Below are positions 19,666-29,810 of a stretch of DNA of 29,810 bases, one piece after another (within the stretch, counting starts at the first letter, position 1; the number at the start of each line of letters is the position of its first letter). Under the pieces are notes generated by a model that did not search any database, was not told the DNA's origin, and saw only the letters and a program-made list of their open reading frames with translations. Origin of the DNA: Mesotaenium endlicherianum (lineage: Eukaryota > Streptophyta > Zygnematophyceae > Zygnematales > Mesotaeniaceae); contig WELA01012439.1 in NCBI GenBank assembly GCA_009602735.1, positions 230,665 to 260,474 of the forward strand, read 5' to 3'. The translations under genes and the position numbers were made by a program.

Positions 19666-22600
19666 TCGTGCACATGCGCACATGTACACTTTTGAGCACA
19701 TGTGCATGGCGAATATTGCGTCCCCGCCTTGTGAGTTTGGGGTGGCGGAGGACAGCGTGTGCGGAAATACGTGCCCCCCCCGGTCATATTGTGCCAGGGC
19801 GAACCCAACAGAAAGCACCAAGTGTCATGGGCCCTTGTTATCAACGTCGTCATGTACCTGAAGACCTGCACCACTTGTGCATACCATGTTAGTGCATGCT
19901 ACGTGGTTGGTATTTACCGACATGTAAGAACCGGCATGTAGGAGGGGGCAACTGGGGCAAGCCTCGCACATGACTGATGGCTGCCCACTCGAGAGAGGGA
20001 CAGACAGGTGGGGGCTGGGGGAGAGCACTGAGAAGCATGAAGCAAGAGAGCAAGAGAGCACGCACCGGAGAGAGGAAGGAGAGGACCAGCGAGTTGGCCA
20101 GGTCCTGGAGCGTGCTGCAGGCGCCGTCGGATCCCAATCCAACGCCACTCGCGCACTGCGCGCCGCTGCCGCCCGCGGGGCTGGGCCCCGGCGCTGGCGC
20201 CAGCCCAGGCGCCAGTGCAGGCACAAGCGCAGATATGGGCGATCTGCACAGCCCTCGGCACCCGACAGTCTAGTCAGCGCATGGGGGCTTGGCCTAAAGC
20301 TAGGCAGCCCCAATTGGGGCTGGAGTTTCAGCAGGGGGGTTAAACCTTTGCGTCGCAATTAGCGGTTAGCGGTCTCGTGAATTGGGCCGCTGATGCAAGC
20401 GGAGAAGGAGGGCAGAAGACCCGAGACGGCTGCCACAAGGCAGCCTGTGTCTCCCCGAGCTGATCCTGTGACCTCATTCGCTTGTTGTGTACACACGTGT
20501 GTGTGACGTCCGAGTTGCATACATTGCGTGGGGTGGGAGGGGGCGTGCGGGCGCAGGGTGGGCCGCAAGGCTCAGGCCTTAGAAGGCGCCTGAAAGAAAA
20601 GCACGTTCTTAAACTCTGTAGCAGGAAGGTGCTGGCTTGCACACATGTGGCTCGCTCGGAAATAGGCAGAGAGCCTCTTTCTTGATATATTCTGAATCAA
20701 CCCTGCTTCTTTCCCGCAAAGAAGTGGAAACAGAGAGAGAGAGAGAGAAAGAAACAAATAACAGAAGCAACAAGCAGGGCGTGTGTGCGGACTCACTCTT
20801 GGAGGAGGCGGCCGAGCCGCGTGAGGGCGCCACCCGTCGGGACACCTGGCGGCCCCGCGTCGGACCCGGGCAGCACGCGATAGCCCCCGGGCGTGTGGTA
20901 CTTTGCCCGGAAGGCTCTCTTCACGTGCCCAAAAAGGAGCCCCTCGAAAGGCATCCACACGTCCCAGTTGGCAAACCTGAGAATCTCCAGGGCCGTCTGG
21001 TAGTTGCTGGGGAAGGGCACCGAGTAGAACGTCGTGATCGCCACCATCTGGACGGCCAGGATCAGCCGCTGCAGATGCGAGGAGCGCGCGCGCGCGCACG
21101 GAGGAGGCGAGACGGGGACCAGGCGCGTCGGAGGGAAGCAGAGGGGAGAACGGCGTCTTTCGGTGGTTAGCACGGGTTGAGGCTGGGGGGGTTTGAGGTT
21201 GGCGCGGGTTGACAGGCTAGCATGAGCAGTCATTATTGCGGGTTGTGGGCCGCAAACCGACGTAGAGTGGAGTCAGTCACCCCATTTGCTGAGTGCGGCA
21301 AGCGTATGCAGCACTATAGGCAGGTGGGCAGGCTGGCAGGCTGGCAGATCGTTGGGTAGTCGGGCATGCCGCAAGTTGATGCTCTTCAAGATACAGCGGT
21401 GGCACTGGCTCCGTAGCTTCTTGCGGAACCACTGCCCTTGGGCCTCGCGTGGGAGCGAAGGATCTCAGAGTTGGCAACCCTCCCCCATAGAAGCCATAGC
21501 ACCCGCAAGCACATATACAAAGTGTTCTATACACACTCTTCCGTACTCCACGTCTGGCGAGAGGGAGCGGCGCTGGGGCTTGCTCGAGGTCATGCCTCGG
21601 CAACGACGACACGAGAGCTCGTTTCAGATCTTGCCCAGCCGCCAGTCCACCAGACAAACTGAGCGTAACGAGAAGCCATGCAGGAAGACGACCAAGACCG
21701 CTGCCATTCCAAACAAGAGGCCGCGTGGAGAAGCATCCTGCTCGACGCTCAATCCCCCCCCTCCTCCCTCTCGATTGGGACCATCGATCGACAGACATCA
21801 GAGATGTATAGGTATGTGAGGCGGGAGGAGGAAGGATTCGGCACGCACCATGGGGTGGCCCGAGAGGACGAGATTTTTGTGGGGTGACTTGACCAGGGAG
21901 AAGGTGGCAGCAAGCACCGAGGCGATGACAAGTGTCCCCGCGTAGGACGCCACCGCGATGGTCAACACCTTGGCCCACACCACCTCCCTCACTGCGTCGA
22001 GTGAGGAAAAAAATTGCAAACTGTTAGCACACGGAGAAGCACACGCACACGACTACTTCACGTTTTGCAAAGTATCCCATACCCCATGCGAATACAACCC
22101 GATGCATTTTTCCTGATTGGCTTATAGGTATGTGACCCACAGATGGGATGATTGCGTGCAAGAAGGAGCTGCCATTCTAGTGAGGCCAGGACAGCTCATG
22201 CTCCACACAAGCAGGTCCCTTCTGACAATATTCCACACTTCAAAGACCAGAGAGAGCTGAAAGGGATAACATCGTGATCCAAGTAGGGGAAGGAAGGGGA
22301 CAGGGGACGCACGTCTAGTGATCGTGAGGGAGTTGCTGGACGGCAGGGACTTCTGTCCCGCAAGGCCCACCGTGGCGCCAGGTGGCACCTGCACAAGGGC
22401 GGTCTCAAAGCCCTCGATGGCGATGTCGACGCCGTACACGCCCCCAAAATCCGACGCCGCAAAGCTGCAGCGCGCATCGCTCGCATGGAGGGGTCAGATA
22501 AGACTGAGATCACCAACTTTAATGATCAAGATATTTGTCTACACACTTACGTACTCTTTTGCTTCAGCAAGCAATCGATCCGCTGATTCCTCTTTCTTTC

Positions 22601-25600
22601 TTTTTTTAAAGGGAAGAATAGCGTTGAGGAGGCTCACATTTTGAACCGGACTGGTCACTGCAGGTGGGAAAAATAAAGCGCGATATTTGAACAGAGGCAG
22701 GACACACACCCCGAGAGCGAGCGAGAGTGGTGCAAGCCATCGAGCGATTAAGCGAGCGGGCGAACAGCGAGAGGGGGAGGGGCACGCACCCGACGACCTG
22801 GCCGTGCGTGACGTTGACGTGCGTCGGCGTGAGGCCCCGAGCGCCCGGGTGCGGGTAGACAATGGCAAACGTGTAGAGCGTCTTGAAAGTGCGCGGCTTC
22901 TTCTTGTTGCGCCACACGCGCACCAGGCGCGGCTGCACCGTCCTTGTGTCTGCGCCGCCCCCCCCGCCCCATCATCCCCCCCCCCCGCGCATGCAGCAGC
23001 CGACCACCATGCGGGTGCTACAGGTGTCAGGCAGGCAGGCAGGCAGCCACGTGAGTCCGACGAGCGCAAAGAAAGAGTTTGGGTGTTCATGCCAGTGAAT
23101 GTAAGAAAAGGCATGTGAACAGCAATTAACGCACACAGGCACACACTTGCCCGCATGCAGGGAGGGAGAGAGGGAGGAGGGGAGGGGGGAGGGGGCGGAG
23201 CGGGGGAGGTTGGAGGGGGGAGGAGAAGAGAGAAAGCCAGGGATAAGAGATGCTGGCGACTGACCGTAGAGAACAGACGCGTTGGAGCCCGGGCCCTGCT
23301 GGTTCACATTTCCAGCATAGTCCTCGATGGACCCGTTCTTCACGTACACTTCGATCACTGCCGCACTGGCGCCGCCTTGAGGAGGCGCCACCTGTCACGG
23401 AAGAGGAGGGGAGAAGAAGAGAGGGGGGTCATTGCCTTGCGGGCCGTTCAGAGCAGCATATTGAAAAAGGACTTGCGGATGGGAGTGCAACCACGCAGGC
23501 TCCTCTTCTCCCCACTGCCAGTGATTGGTGACACGACAGATGTCACACGGCGAGCGAGCGCATCATGACGCTGGTGGCCCTTGCTCGCAAGCTGTATGCT
23601 TCCCATGCATGCACCAGGACTGGCAGAGACAGGCGTGCGTGCAGAGAGAGGGCACGCTGGGATGCACCCCTGTGATGTACATACACAGGCGTGGAGAGAA
23701 GGGAAACGTGCCATACCTCAAAGCTGTACTTGCCGCCAACGGCAAACTGTCCCTGCTTCCTTCCACGCGAGCGTCGGAGAGCGCGAGCGCGAGCACAGAC
23801 ACAAAAATGGCAAACAGCGCAAGCAAGAGGGTCAGAACGCTCTCAGCTTCTGAGCAACGAGACGGATTGGTAGCCGCCGACTTGCACCACCAAAAACGGG
23901 CGGCTGCTCCAGGTGTCACAGCCCCACCCCACAGTGAACAATCCCCCCCCTCTCCCCCCCCCGGCCCCAGGCCCCAGGCTCTGGCCACCAGCCCCCCCTC
24001 CCGCGGGGCACCCCTTAGGGAAATTTTTTTTATTATATTCTGGTGGATCCTGCCTCCCCACCCCCCGCCTTATAGCCGGACACTATTTGCAAGGGGACCT
24101 CTCCCCCACCAGGGGTAATGTGATTGAGATGTGAGAGCGTGGGTCCAGCAGCGAGGAAGAACTGTCCAGCTGGCTGCAAGCAGAAGAAGGCCACACTCTG
24201 CCATGTGGCAGGGACATTCAGACTAAGGGGCGAACTTGCAAGCCTGAAGAATGAGACACCCCAAATGAGGCAGGACCACACGCCTGCCAACGGGGGAGCT
24301 TGCAAGCCCCAGGACTGAGACAGGCCACTCACCAGGATTTCCGGGCAGGTCACGTTGGGGCTCTCCATGAAGTTTTGGATGCTGCCCGCAGTCACTCCCA
24401 GCACGTCCTTCTGCCCCTTCTCCGAGAGCGGCCGCAGGTCCGCCTCGCGGATGCACAGGGCAAAGGGGATGGGGCTGCTGCTGCTTCTCCAGCCGTAGAG
24501 CGAAACGATCGAGCCGTTGAACGTGGTGTTGACCTTCTGCATCTGGGGGTGGACACTGGCTTGCGGCCGTCTCGTGTCTGCCAGGGGACAGATTCTACAG
24601 GCTGAGTGCAGAGTTGCGCATGTGGGGGTGAGTGCATGGAGTTGCTAACTGTGGGCCTGCTGGCTACCGTGTGGAGAACTGGGGTGAGTAGAGTACCAGC
24701 ATGCATGCATGCATGCATACGGAAATGAATGTGAGCACGTGTGTGCCCATCTGTGTTGTGGCGCTTGTGTTGTTGAGCGTTACACCAGCATTTAGAGCAT
24801 ACAGCGTACCCTCACGTGGAGTGGGTGCTCGCCGATACTCAGGCATGCTGACGCATGCACAGGCATTCCACTCTCGCTGAGAGCGTCAACGCAATCCCTT
24901 GCTGATTTGTTGCAGTGCGCCCGCGAGAACGCGATGAGGCGGATAAAGAGGAAGAGACCACGGCCCAACACAAAAATGGTGCACTTTCTGCATGCTTGCG
25001 CGGGTGCATGAAGTGAAAACCACAAAAGCGGCGGCAGAAACAGCAGCCGCAGCGGCCCCAGCGGCAGAGTTCCCAGCACATGGGGCCAACTGGTTGAGAA
25101 CTATCCAAGGGGCAAGAGGCGAGAGAGGAGCAGCCACCCACCGACTGCAAAGCGGAGCGATGTGTGGCCCACGGTGGGATCGGTGAGGCTGCCAATGCGC
25201 AGGTTGAAGGCAAAGATGCCATCTGGCAGGCCCTCGTACGTCCAGCTGTGCAGAGTGTCGCCGGGCAGTGAAATGTTGGAACACTGCTGGTACTCCTCGT
25301 CCTCAAGCTGCAGCGCGCCAGATGTCAAGAGCACGTAATAAGGGCAAGATTTCTCTGCTCCCACGGGCCAAACAAGCCAAGGCAGGCCGCGAGAGCAGCC
25401 AAGGCAGACAAGCACACCACCTGGCAGCAGCAGCAGGAGCAGCAGCAGCAGCAGGAGGAGGAGGAGCAGCAGAAGCACCAGGAACAGCAGCCACAGCAGC
25501 AGCAGCCAAGCAACAGGTCCCTGGTGCGAGCACGCGCATGCAAGTGCTGGAAGAACGGAACAGCAGGCCTCTTGGTCATAAGCAAGTCTGCCACGCTGCT

Positions 25601-28600
25601 GGGTTGTGACCCCTGCCGAGAGTGCTTCCCCGCGCAAAACAAGCCTGGCGCACCCGCAAGCAGCGCACCACACCTCCATCCCTCCCTCCCTCTCTCCCTC
25701 CTCCCCTATCCGGCAGATTGGCAAGAGGAGAAGAAGAACCTGGGGCAGCAGGCCCACCCTCGATAACTGTCAAAATGATCTTAGCAGGAAGGTACCAGGC
25801 CCTCGATGTCAACCCTTCATCCTTGGCTCAGGAGGGGATGAGGGCAGGGGCAGGGACGAGGGGAGGCCAGAGAGGGGCCCACCTGGCAGAAGGAGACGCA
25901 GCCGCCAGAGCACCAGGCGGCTGCCAGGCGGCCTTGCACACGCCAGCGGAACGTGACATTGGAGCTCCCCATGAAGTACACGCCGCCCACCCGCGTGTGT
26001 CCGTCCAACTCGAAGGCCACCAGCTCTGTCACGCTGCCATCTGGCACCACCCCAGGAGGAGGGAAGCTGCCTTGCCCAGGGAGGGGTGCGCCGGCAGGTG
26101 GGTCCCTTCCCAGAGTGTGCCCTATTGGCAGAGGGGCCTGAGGGGGTCCACCTGGCAGCCCGGGATTCACGGCAGGCTCGCCAGGTGGCAGCAGAGGACT
26201 TCCTCCAGGGCTAGGTGCAGTAGGTGAGGAAAGCGGCACAGGTGGTACGCCTGGTGGGGAAGGGGCTGGGGGGGTTATCGCAGGCAGCCCAGGAGCGCCC
26301 GGGCTCGCGCCAAGTGTCGGCGGCAAGCTACCAGCCGGACTGCTTGCAGGTCCTATGGGGACAGGTGGTGAGGCTGCGGATTTGACAGGTGGCGCCTCGG
26401 GGCTCCTTGGCGATCCTGGTGGGATAGGGCTGGCAGGCAGCCCAGGAGCACCTGGGCTTCCGCCAAGTGGCAGTTGTGGGCTGCTAGCGGGCCTACTGGC
26501 AGGTCCTAGAGCGACAGGTGGTGGTGCTGGACTGCTCGGCCCTCCTGGTGAATCAGGGCTTGCAGGAGCGCCAGGACTTCCGCTAGGTGGCAGCCAGCGG
26601 CTCCCACCTGGACTGCTTGGAGGTCTCATCGGAACAGGGGGAGGGTCTGCGTTGACGGGTGGCACATCAGGGCTTCCGGGTGCTCCTGGTGACGCAGGGC
26701 CTGGGGGCATCCTAAGAGCCCCTGGACTGCTGCCGGGCGGTGGTGGCGAGCTGCCAGCTGGACTATCCAACGGTACCTCAGAAACCGGTGGCGCCTCAGG
26801 GCTTCTGGGAAAACCTGGTGAGTCAGGGTTGGCTGGCAGCCCAGGAGCGTCTGGGCTTCCTCCAGGTGGTGGCTGCTGGCTGCCAGCTGGACTGACCACA
26901 GGCCCGATGGAAACGGGCGGTGAGGCTGTGAACTTGACAGATGGCGTTCCAAGGCTTATTGGCCCTCCTGGAGAGTCAGGAATTCCAGGAGCTCCTGGGC
27001 TTCTGCCAGGTGGCGGCTGCGGGATGATAGCTGGACTCACTGGAAAGTCTAGTGGTGGTGCCCCGGGCCTGCTCGGAACTGCTGGCGAGTCATGGCTCGA
27101 AGGGTTGCCCGGGGTTGCGCCAGGTGGTGACTGCGGGCTGCCAGCTGGACTGTTCGTAGTCCCCTCGGAAACAGGAGGGGGATCCGCGTATTTGACAGGT
27201 GGCAATCCAGGAGAGTCGGGACTTGCCGGCAGCCCAGGATCTCTGGGGCTTCCGCCAGGTGGCGGCTGCGAGCTTCCATCTGAACTTGGCGGCAATCCAA
27301 CACGAACTGGCGGCGAACCTCCGGCTTTGACAGGTGGCGCTCCGGGGCTGCTCGGCACTCCTGGTAATTCAGGGCTTTCAGGAATGCCCGGGCTCCCGCC
27401 AGATGGCGGCTGCAGGCTGCCCCCTGGACTGCTTGGAAAACTCACAGCAACAGGAGGAGGATCTGCAACTTCGACAGGTGGCTCTTCTGGTGAGTCAGGA
27501 CTGGCAGGGAACCCAGGAGCCCCTGTGCTTCCGCCAGGTGGCGGCTGCGAGCTTCCATCAGGACTTGGCGGCAATCCAACACGAACTGGCGGCGAACCTC
27601 CGGCTTTGACAGGTGGCGCTCTGGGGCTGCTCGGCACTCCTGGTAATTCAGGGCTTTCAGGAATGCCCGGGCTCCCGCCAGATGGCGGCTGCAGGCTGCC
27701 CCCTGGACTGCTTGGAAAACTCACAGCAACAGGAGGAGGATCTGCAACTTCGACAGGTGGCTCTTCTGGTGAGTCAGGACTGGCAGGGAACCCAGGAGCG
27801 CCTGTGCTTCCGCCAGGTGGCGGCTGCGAGCTTCCATCAGGACTTGGCGGCAATCCAACACGAACTGGTGGCGAACCTCCGGCTTTGACAGGTGGCGCTC
27901 CGGGGCTGCTCGGCACTCCTGGTAATTCAGGGCTTTCAGGAATGCCCGGGCTCCCGCCAGATGGCGGCTGCAGGCTGCCAGCTGGACTGCTTGGAGAACT
28001 CACAGCAACAGGAGGAGGATCTGCAACTTCGACAGGTGGCTCTTCTGGTGAGTCAGGACTTGCAGGAAACCCAGGAGCCCCTGTGCTTCCGCCAGGTGGC
28101 GGCTGCGGGCTACCAGCTGAATGGGGTGGCAATGCCACACGAACAGGTGGGCTACCTGCACCATTGCCAGGTGGCACTCCGGGGCTTCTTGGCACTCCTG
28201 GCGAGGCAGGGGTTGATGGAGTGCTCGGGCTTTTGTCAGGAGCCAACTGTGGGCTCCCAGCTGGACTGCTCGGAGACCGAACTGAAACAGGTGGGGGATC
28301 CGTGAACAGGACAGGTGGCATCCCAGGGCTCCTTGGGGTTCCTGGAGAGGCAGGGCCTGCAGGCAGCCCAGGAGTGCCTGTGCTTCCGCCAGGTGGCGGA
28401 GGTGGACTGCCAGCAGAAGCGCCCGGAGATCCCTCAGCGACAGGCGGCAAACCTACTGAGCCGACAGGCGGCCTTCCGGGGCTTCTTGGCGGACTGAAGC
28501 CTGATGTCGGACTCGGCAGCCCCGGAGAGCTTGGGCCACGGCCAGGTGGCACAAGAAGAGGATTGCCAGCTGGCGTGGGCATACCACCACCAACACCACC

Positions 28601-29094
28601 TTCTGTGGGAGCGGGCCCCCCCCCATCGCCATGGCCAGCTGGCCCAGGGAAGGACGCAAGCGGAGGCGACGGCTGCGGCGGGGGGGGGGGCTGGCCTGCT
28701 CCTTCCCCATCGCCCCGCGGAGGAGGAGAGGCTGCAGGGCCCGAGGGCAAGGGAGGAGGAGGAGGAGGAGGAACGTGGGGGGTGGGGGCTGCGCACAAGC
28801 CAGCAGGGATCAAGGTGTGTCAGGACCCTTCGTGTCCCACGGGGGAACCAGGCATGGGGCTGGCAAGGGACGGCAGGCGATGAGCAGATCAGAGGAGAAG
28901 GAAACCTATTGATGACAGCGAGAAGACAGTGCGGCCCGCTCGGAGTGGAAAGCGCCTGCCAGCCCATACAGCTAGCGCGTGTTCTTTTGCGCGTGTGTGC
29001 GCGTGTGCTGGGTGAGAACCTTCAAGGATCGCGGCTGAGAGTACTGTACTTCTGGCAGACGGGGACACCGATATATACATCTGCAGGCGCAGGT

Positions 29095-29125
<31 letters not shown>

Positions 29126-29810
29126 GGAACATTCGCTGTCAGTCAAGTGCATGAATCAATTGATGCAGGCGTAAGAGACTCAGAGCGCATGCACTTACTG
29201 GTGTATGAGGATCACCCCCATTCCAAACTGAGAAAGCCACACAGGCAACCACAGATGCTGCTACATGACTGGGCGGGAGAAGCGCTCGGCAGCTGACAGG
29301 TGGCTTTAAGAAGCGCCTCTGAACGTACCTGAGGGGCCTGTTGGAGGTCTGCCACCTGGCGCTGGCAAGGGCGTCCCGGGTGAAGAGCTGACAGGTGGCA
29401 CCCCGCCAGGCGCCGGAGGGCCTCGAGGCGGGCTAGCTGGCACTGGCGGTGATGGTCCAGGCGCCGAGGGAGCAGTCGCTGGAGCAGATGGACTGGGGGC
29501 AGAGGGTCCACCTGGGGGGGGGGCTGCTCTGAGGGGGGGCAAGGTGGGGGAGGAGGAGCCCACAGCAGGACCCGAGGGAGAGGCTGAGGGGGGGATTTGA
29601 CCAGAGCTGGGCGAAGGCGCGAGGGGAGGGGAGGCTGATTCAGGCAAAGGCGAGCGCGCAGGCGGGGAGTCGGGAGGAGCAGATGATGGCTGCTGAGGCC
29701 TCCAGACCCCGACCCCAGAAGGTGAGCCCGGGGGAGGGACACGCGTGGAGGGCTGGGGAGTGGGAATCGGGTCCGGGCTGCTTGCAGGTGCCGCCAAGGC
29801 AGGGGGGGGG
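14271..29810 (-). CDS. Giant Pro-rich / Ig-like / TRP-like multi-pass membrane protein (5'-truncated)
   Basis: Exons in transcript order: 29810-29329 (5' end off window), 28788-25883, 25307-25142, 24577-24333, 23752-23717, 23391-23265, 22949-22790, 22464-22313, 21991-21849, 21068-20797, 20243-20066, an unresolved interval, 17893-17688, 17150-17050, 16303-15410, 15127-15071, 14449-14271. Every boundary has GT and AG, and all phases agree except across the unresolved interval. Order of domains: Pro/Ser/Gly repeats, Ig-like modules with eight NxS/T sequons, then a polytopic region with about nine hydrophobic helices. All the sequons I found precede the first helix, which puts the N-terminal part outside the cell. 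The polytopic part resembles TRP-like proteins (ALEILRFANWDVW; ELPETFVFPRFQIA; HGILFEDFKGP). Family assignment is from memory of motifs. A likely role is an ion channel or sensor tethered to wall or matrix, which is inference. Confidence 0.8.
15410..16303 (-). other. 894-nt exon: conserved loop start, low-complexity loop and a TM helix
   Basis: Opens with KNNAKFLVAASLQ and then WLARHGILFEDFKGPKYEEV, the kind of loop motif I associate with TRP-like proteins after the central helices. It is followed by about 170 residues of low complexity (Ser, Pro, poly-Ala runs of seven and ten, and Gly/Asp-rich GGDTGGDVGGDDD). It ends with a basic stretch (KAIVRKASSLRVRQ) and a helix (YFVINYGALVCMAVLLGAF). 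The donor GTTTCC at 15409 is weak, but phase 0 fits both sides. The loop is probably cytosolic. Confidence 0.75.
16967..17023 (+). other. G-quadruplex-prone tract in intron
   Basis: Ten runs of three or four G within 57 bp, separated by one to eight bases (for example GGGTAGGGGTAGGGCC). It meets the usual G4 pattern several times over. The G-rich strand is the plus strand, the template for this minus-strand gene, so a structure would form in DNA rather than in the transcript. It lies in the intron between 17050 and 16303. Confidence 0.75.
17404..17508. repeat. (GT)n microsatellite
   Basis: About 100 bp of nearly pure GT repeat with a few interruptions (ATGTG, GCGTGC) near its right end. It lies in the intron between 17687 and 17151. 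Confidence 0.97.
17627..17676. other. Poly-G tract with assembly gap (16 N)
   Basis: G runs flank 16 unknown bases at 17644-17659. The gap size may be arbitrary. The nearest coding base is 17688, so the exon donor is only about a dozen bases away and the intron length here is uncertain. Confidence 0.95.
18287..18389. repeat. (GA)n microsatellite with one N at 18354
   Basis: About 100 bp of GA repeat. The single N probably marks an unresolved repeat length or a consensus conflict. Confidence 0.97.
19263..19458. repeat. (CTGA)n imperfect tetranucleotide repeat
   Basis: Runs of GACT/CTGA units interrupted by AAAGTC, TAGTTTGA and TATTCTGA variants, suggesting a higher-order pattern of roughly 40-50 bp. 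On the minus strand it reads GTCAGTCA, so each unit resembles a 5' splice site. Confidence 0.95.
19630..19664. repeat. (CA)n microsatellite
   Basis: About 35 bp of CA repeat followed by mixed CA/CG sequence. Confidence 0.95.
20066..21991 (-). other. First transmembrane exons (21991-21849, 21068-20797, 20243-20066)
   Basis: The 143-nt exon restores a Leu codon with the exon before it and encodes VVWAKVLTIAVASYAGTLV followed by IASVLAATFSLV, the first clear helix after the Ig-like region. The 272-nt exon encodes RLILAVQMVAITTFYSVPFP, then NYQTALEILRFANWDVWMPF, reminiscent of TRP-like proteins. Its GTGAGT donor leaves two bases, and the next exon supplies one to make a Glu codon. The 178-nt exon is Pro/Ala-rich, then LQDLANSLVLSFLSP, with a GTGCGT donor. 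Confidence 0.8.
22313..25307 (-). other. Ig-like beta-sandwich exons (six small exons)
   Basis: Exons 25307-25142, 24577-24333, 23752-23717, 23391-23265, 22949-22790 and 22464-22313 join in phase throughout. The first completes a module begun at the end of the long exon and contains YQQCSNIS and YEGLPDGIFAFNLRI, like Ig-like repeats with a Cys-X-LDG style strand. Two further modules each start with an Asp-Thr-Arg split by a phase-1 intron (G|AC). They end with AVIEVYVKNGSIEDYAGNVN and the parallel FETALVQVPPGATVGLAGQK, the AGN-type closing strand of bacterial Ig-like families. These exons, with the end of the long exon, carry all eight NxS/T sequons I counted. Confidence 0.82.
24699..24719. 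repeat. (GCAT)n repeat
   Basis: About five GCAT units in the intron between 25141 and 24578. Self-complementary, so it can form a hairpin. Confidence 0.9.
25428..25503. repeat. CAG/GGA trinucleotide tract in intron
   Basis: Mixed CAG and GGA units between the exons ending at 25883 and starting at 25307. On the minus strand it gives CTG and TCC units. Confidence 0.85.
25883..28788 (-). other. 2.9-kb exon: Pro/Ser/Gly repeat stalk entering the first Ig-like module
   Basis: Acceptor TTGTGCGCAG at 28789, donor GTGGGC at 25882. About 900 residues are imperfect repeats of roughly 45 residues with the pattern PPPGGSPGAPGLPASPDSPG followed by PPV and a short spacer. The exon then leaves the repeats and reads VTELVAFELDGHTRVGGVYF and NVTFRWRVQG, the first strands of an Ig-like module finished in the next exon. 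SP and SPP motifs resemble hydroxyproline-rich wall glycoproteins. It is probably an extended glycosylated stalk. Confidence 0.82.
27252..28088 (-). repeat. Three tandem 279-bp repeats inside the Pro-rich exon
   Basis: Copies start at 27252, 27531 and 27810 with an exact period of 279 bp (93 codons). By eye the copies are nearly identical over most of their length, far more alike than the older 45-residue repeats around them. A fourth, diverged start is at 28089. The period keeps the frame. Confidence 0.9.
29094..29123. repeat. (GGGCAT)n hexanucleotide repeat
   Basis: About five units of ATGGGC in the intron between 29328 and 28789. Confidence 0.9.
29329..29810 (-). other. Pro/Ser-rich upstream exon, 5' end outside window
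   Basis: The minus-strand frame is open to the right edge, so no start codon or signal peptide is visible. It is rich in Pro, Ser and Ala (for example APGPSPPVPASPPRGPP) and lacks the regular 45-residue repeat of the next exon. It ends in CAG followed by GTACGT at 29328, leaving one base that combines with CC of the next exon to give Ala. Confidence 0.75.

Larger units (their letters stand above)
17894..20065 (-). other. Unresolved linker interval with candidate small exons
   Basis: The exon ending at 20066 leaves phase 0, while the exon starting at 17893 needs two bases carried in, so at least one exon is missing here. Candidates are 19509-19459 (VTAWIGTNLQTSGEDGW, donor GTCAGT running straight into the CTGA repeat) and 18844-18817 (LRLVKNIVF after a good TTTCCCTCAG acceptor). 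The two together still do not restore the phase, so at least one is wrong or another exon exists, possibly near 18.1-18.2 kb (QLQEEAVCMQATLKHS). Confidence 0.4.

Noticed and set aside
21277..21978. 233-codon minus-strand frame overlapping the first TM exon
   Set aside because: It is in a different frame from the TM exon. The exons at 21849 and 21068 join directly in phase 0, so this sequence is intron.
26355..28883. 842-codon plus-strand frame resembling a collagen-like Gly-X-Y protein
   Set aside because: It is the antisense image of the Pro-rich repeats. The minus strand has splice sites in phase on both sides and leads into Ig-like strands, while the plus frame has no start context or domain beyond the repeat.

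Overview
This is a eukaryotic nuclear window. It has spliced genes with GT-AG introns, a complete LTR retrotransposon, many microsatellites, a run of Ns (17644-17659) inside a poly-G tract, and a single N at 18354. A plant-type SPX exon and a plant-type chromovirus with an initiator-Met-like primer-binding site point to a streptophyte. The Ig-like plus polytopic membrane protein on the right is of a kind I associate with green algae and non-seed land plants, so a fern, lycophyte, bryophyte or streptophyte alga is my best guess. The lineage is inference only.

Layout. (1) 1-1.54 kb: first exon of an SPX-only type phosphate-sensing protein on the minus strand; its 3' exons lie off the left edge. 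(2) 1.54-4.9 kb: AT-rich intergenic DNA with no gene I can support. (3) 4903-11576: a 6,674-bp Ty3/gypsy chromovirus in minus orientation, with about 99% identical LTRs, a perfect 5-bp target-site duplication (GTGGG), PBS, PPT, gag, and pol with protease, RT, RNase H, integrase and chromodomain. Gag and pol are in different frames and overlap. The overlap holds an in-frame AAAAAAC heptamer followed by a perfect 7-bp hairpin, a textbook -1 frameshift signal. Pol is broken by one TAA at 6702-6704. (4) 11.6-13.5 kb: AT-rich DNA with no clear gene. (5) about 14.3 kb to the right edge: one large minus-strand gene, 5'-truncated by the window. I could assemble 16 exons of it, about 2,100 codons.

The large gene encodes, N to C: a very long Pro/Ser/Gly-rich repeat region, two to three Ig-like beta-sandwich modules carrying eight N-glycosylation sequons, and a multi-pass membrane region resembling TRP-like proteins with a long low-complexity loop. 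Apart from one interval (17.9-20.1 kb), all adjacent exons join in phase, and the joined residues recreate family motifs such as the Asp-Thr at Ig-module boundaries. The architecture suggests a wall- or matrix-tethered membrane channel or sensor. That function is inference. Its introns carry most of the microsatellites in the window.
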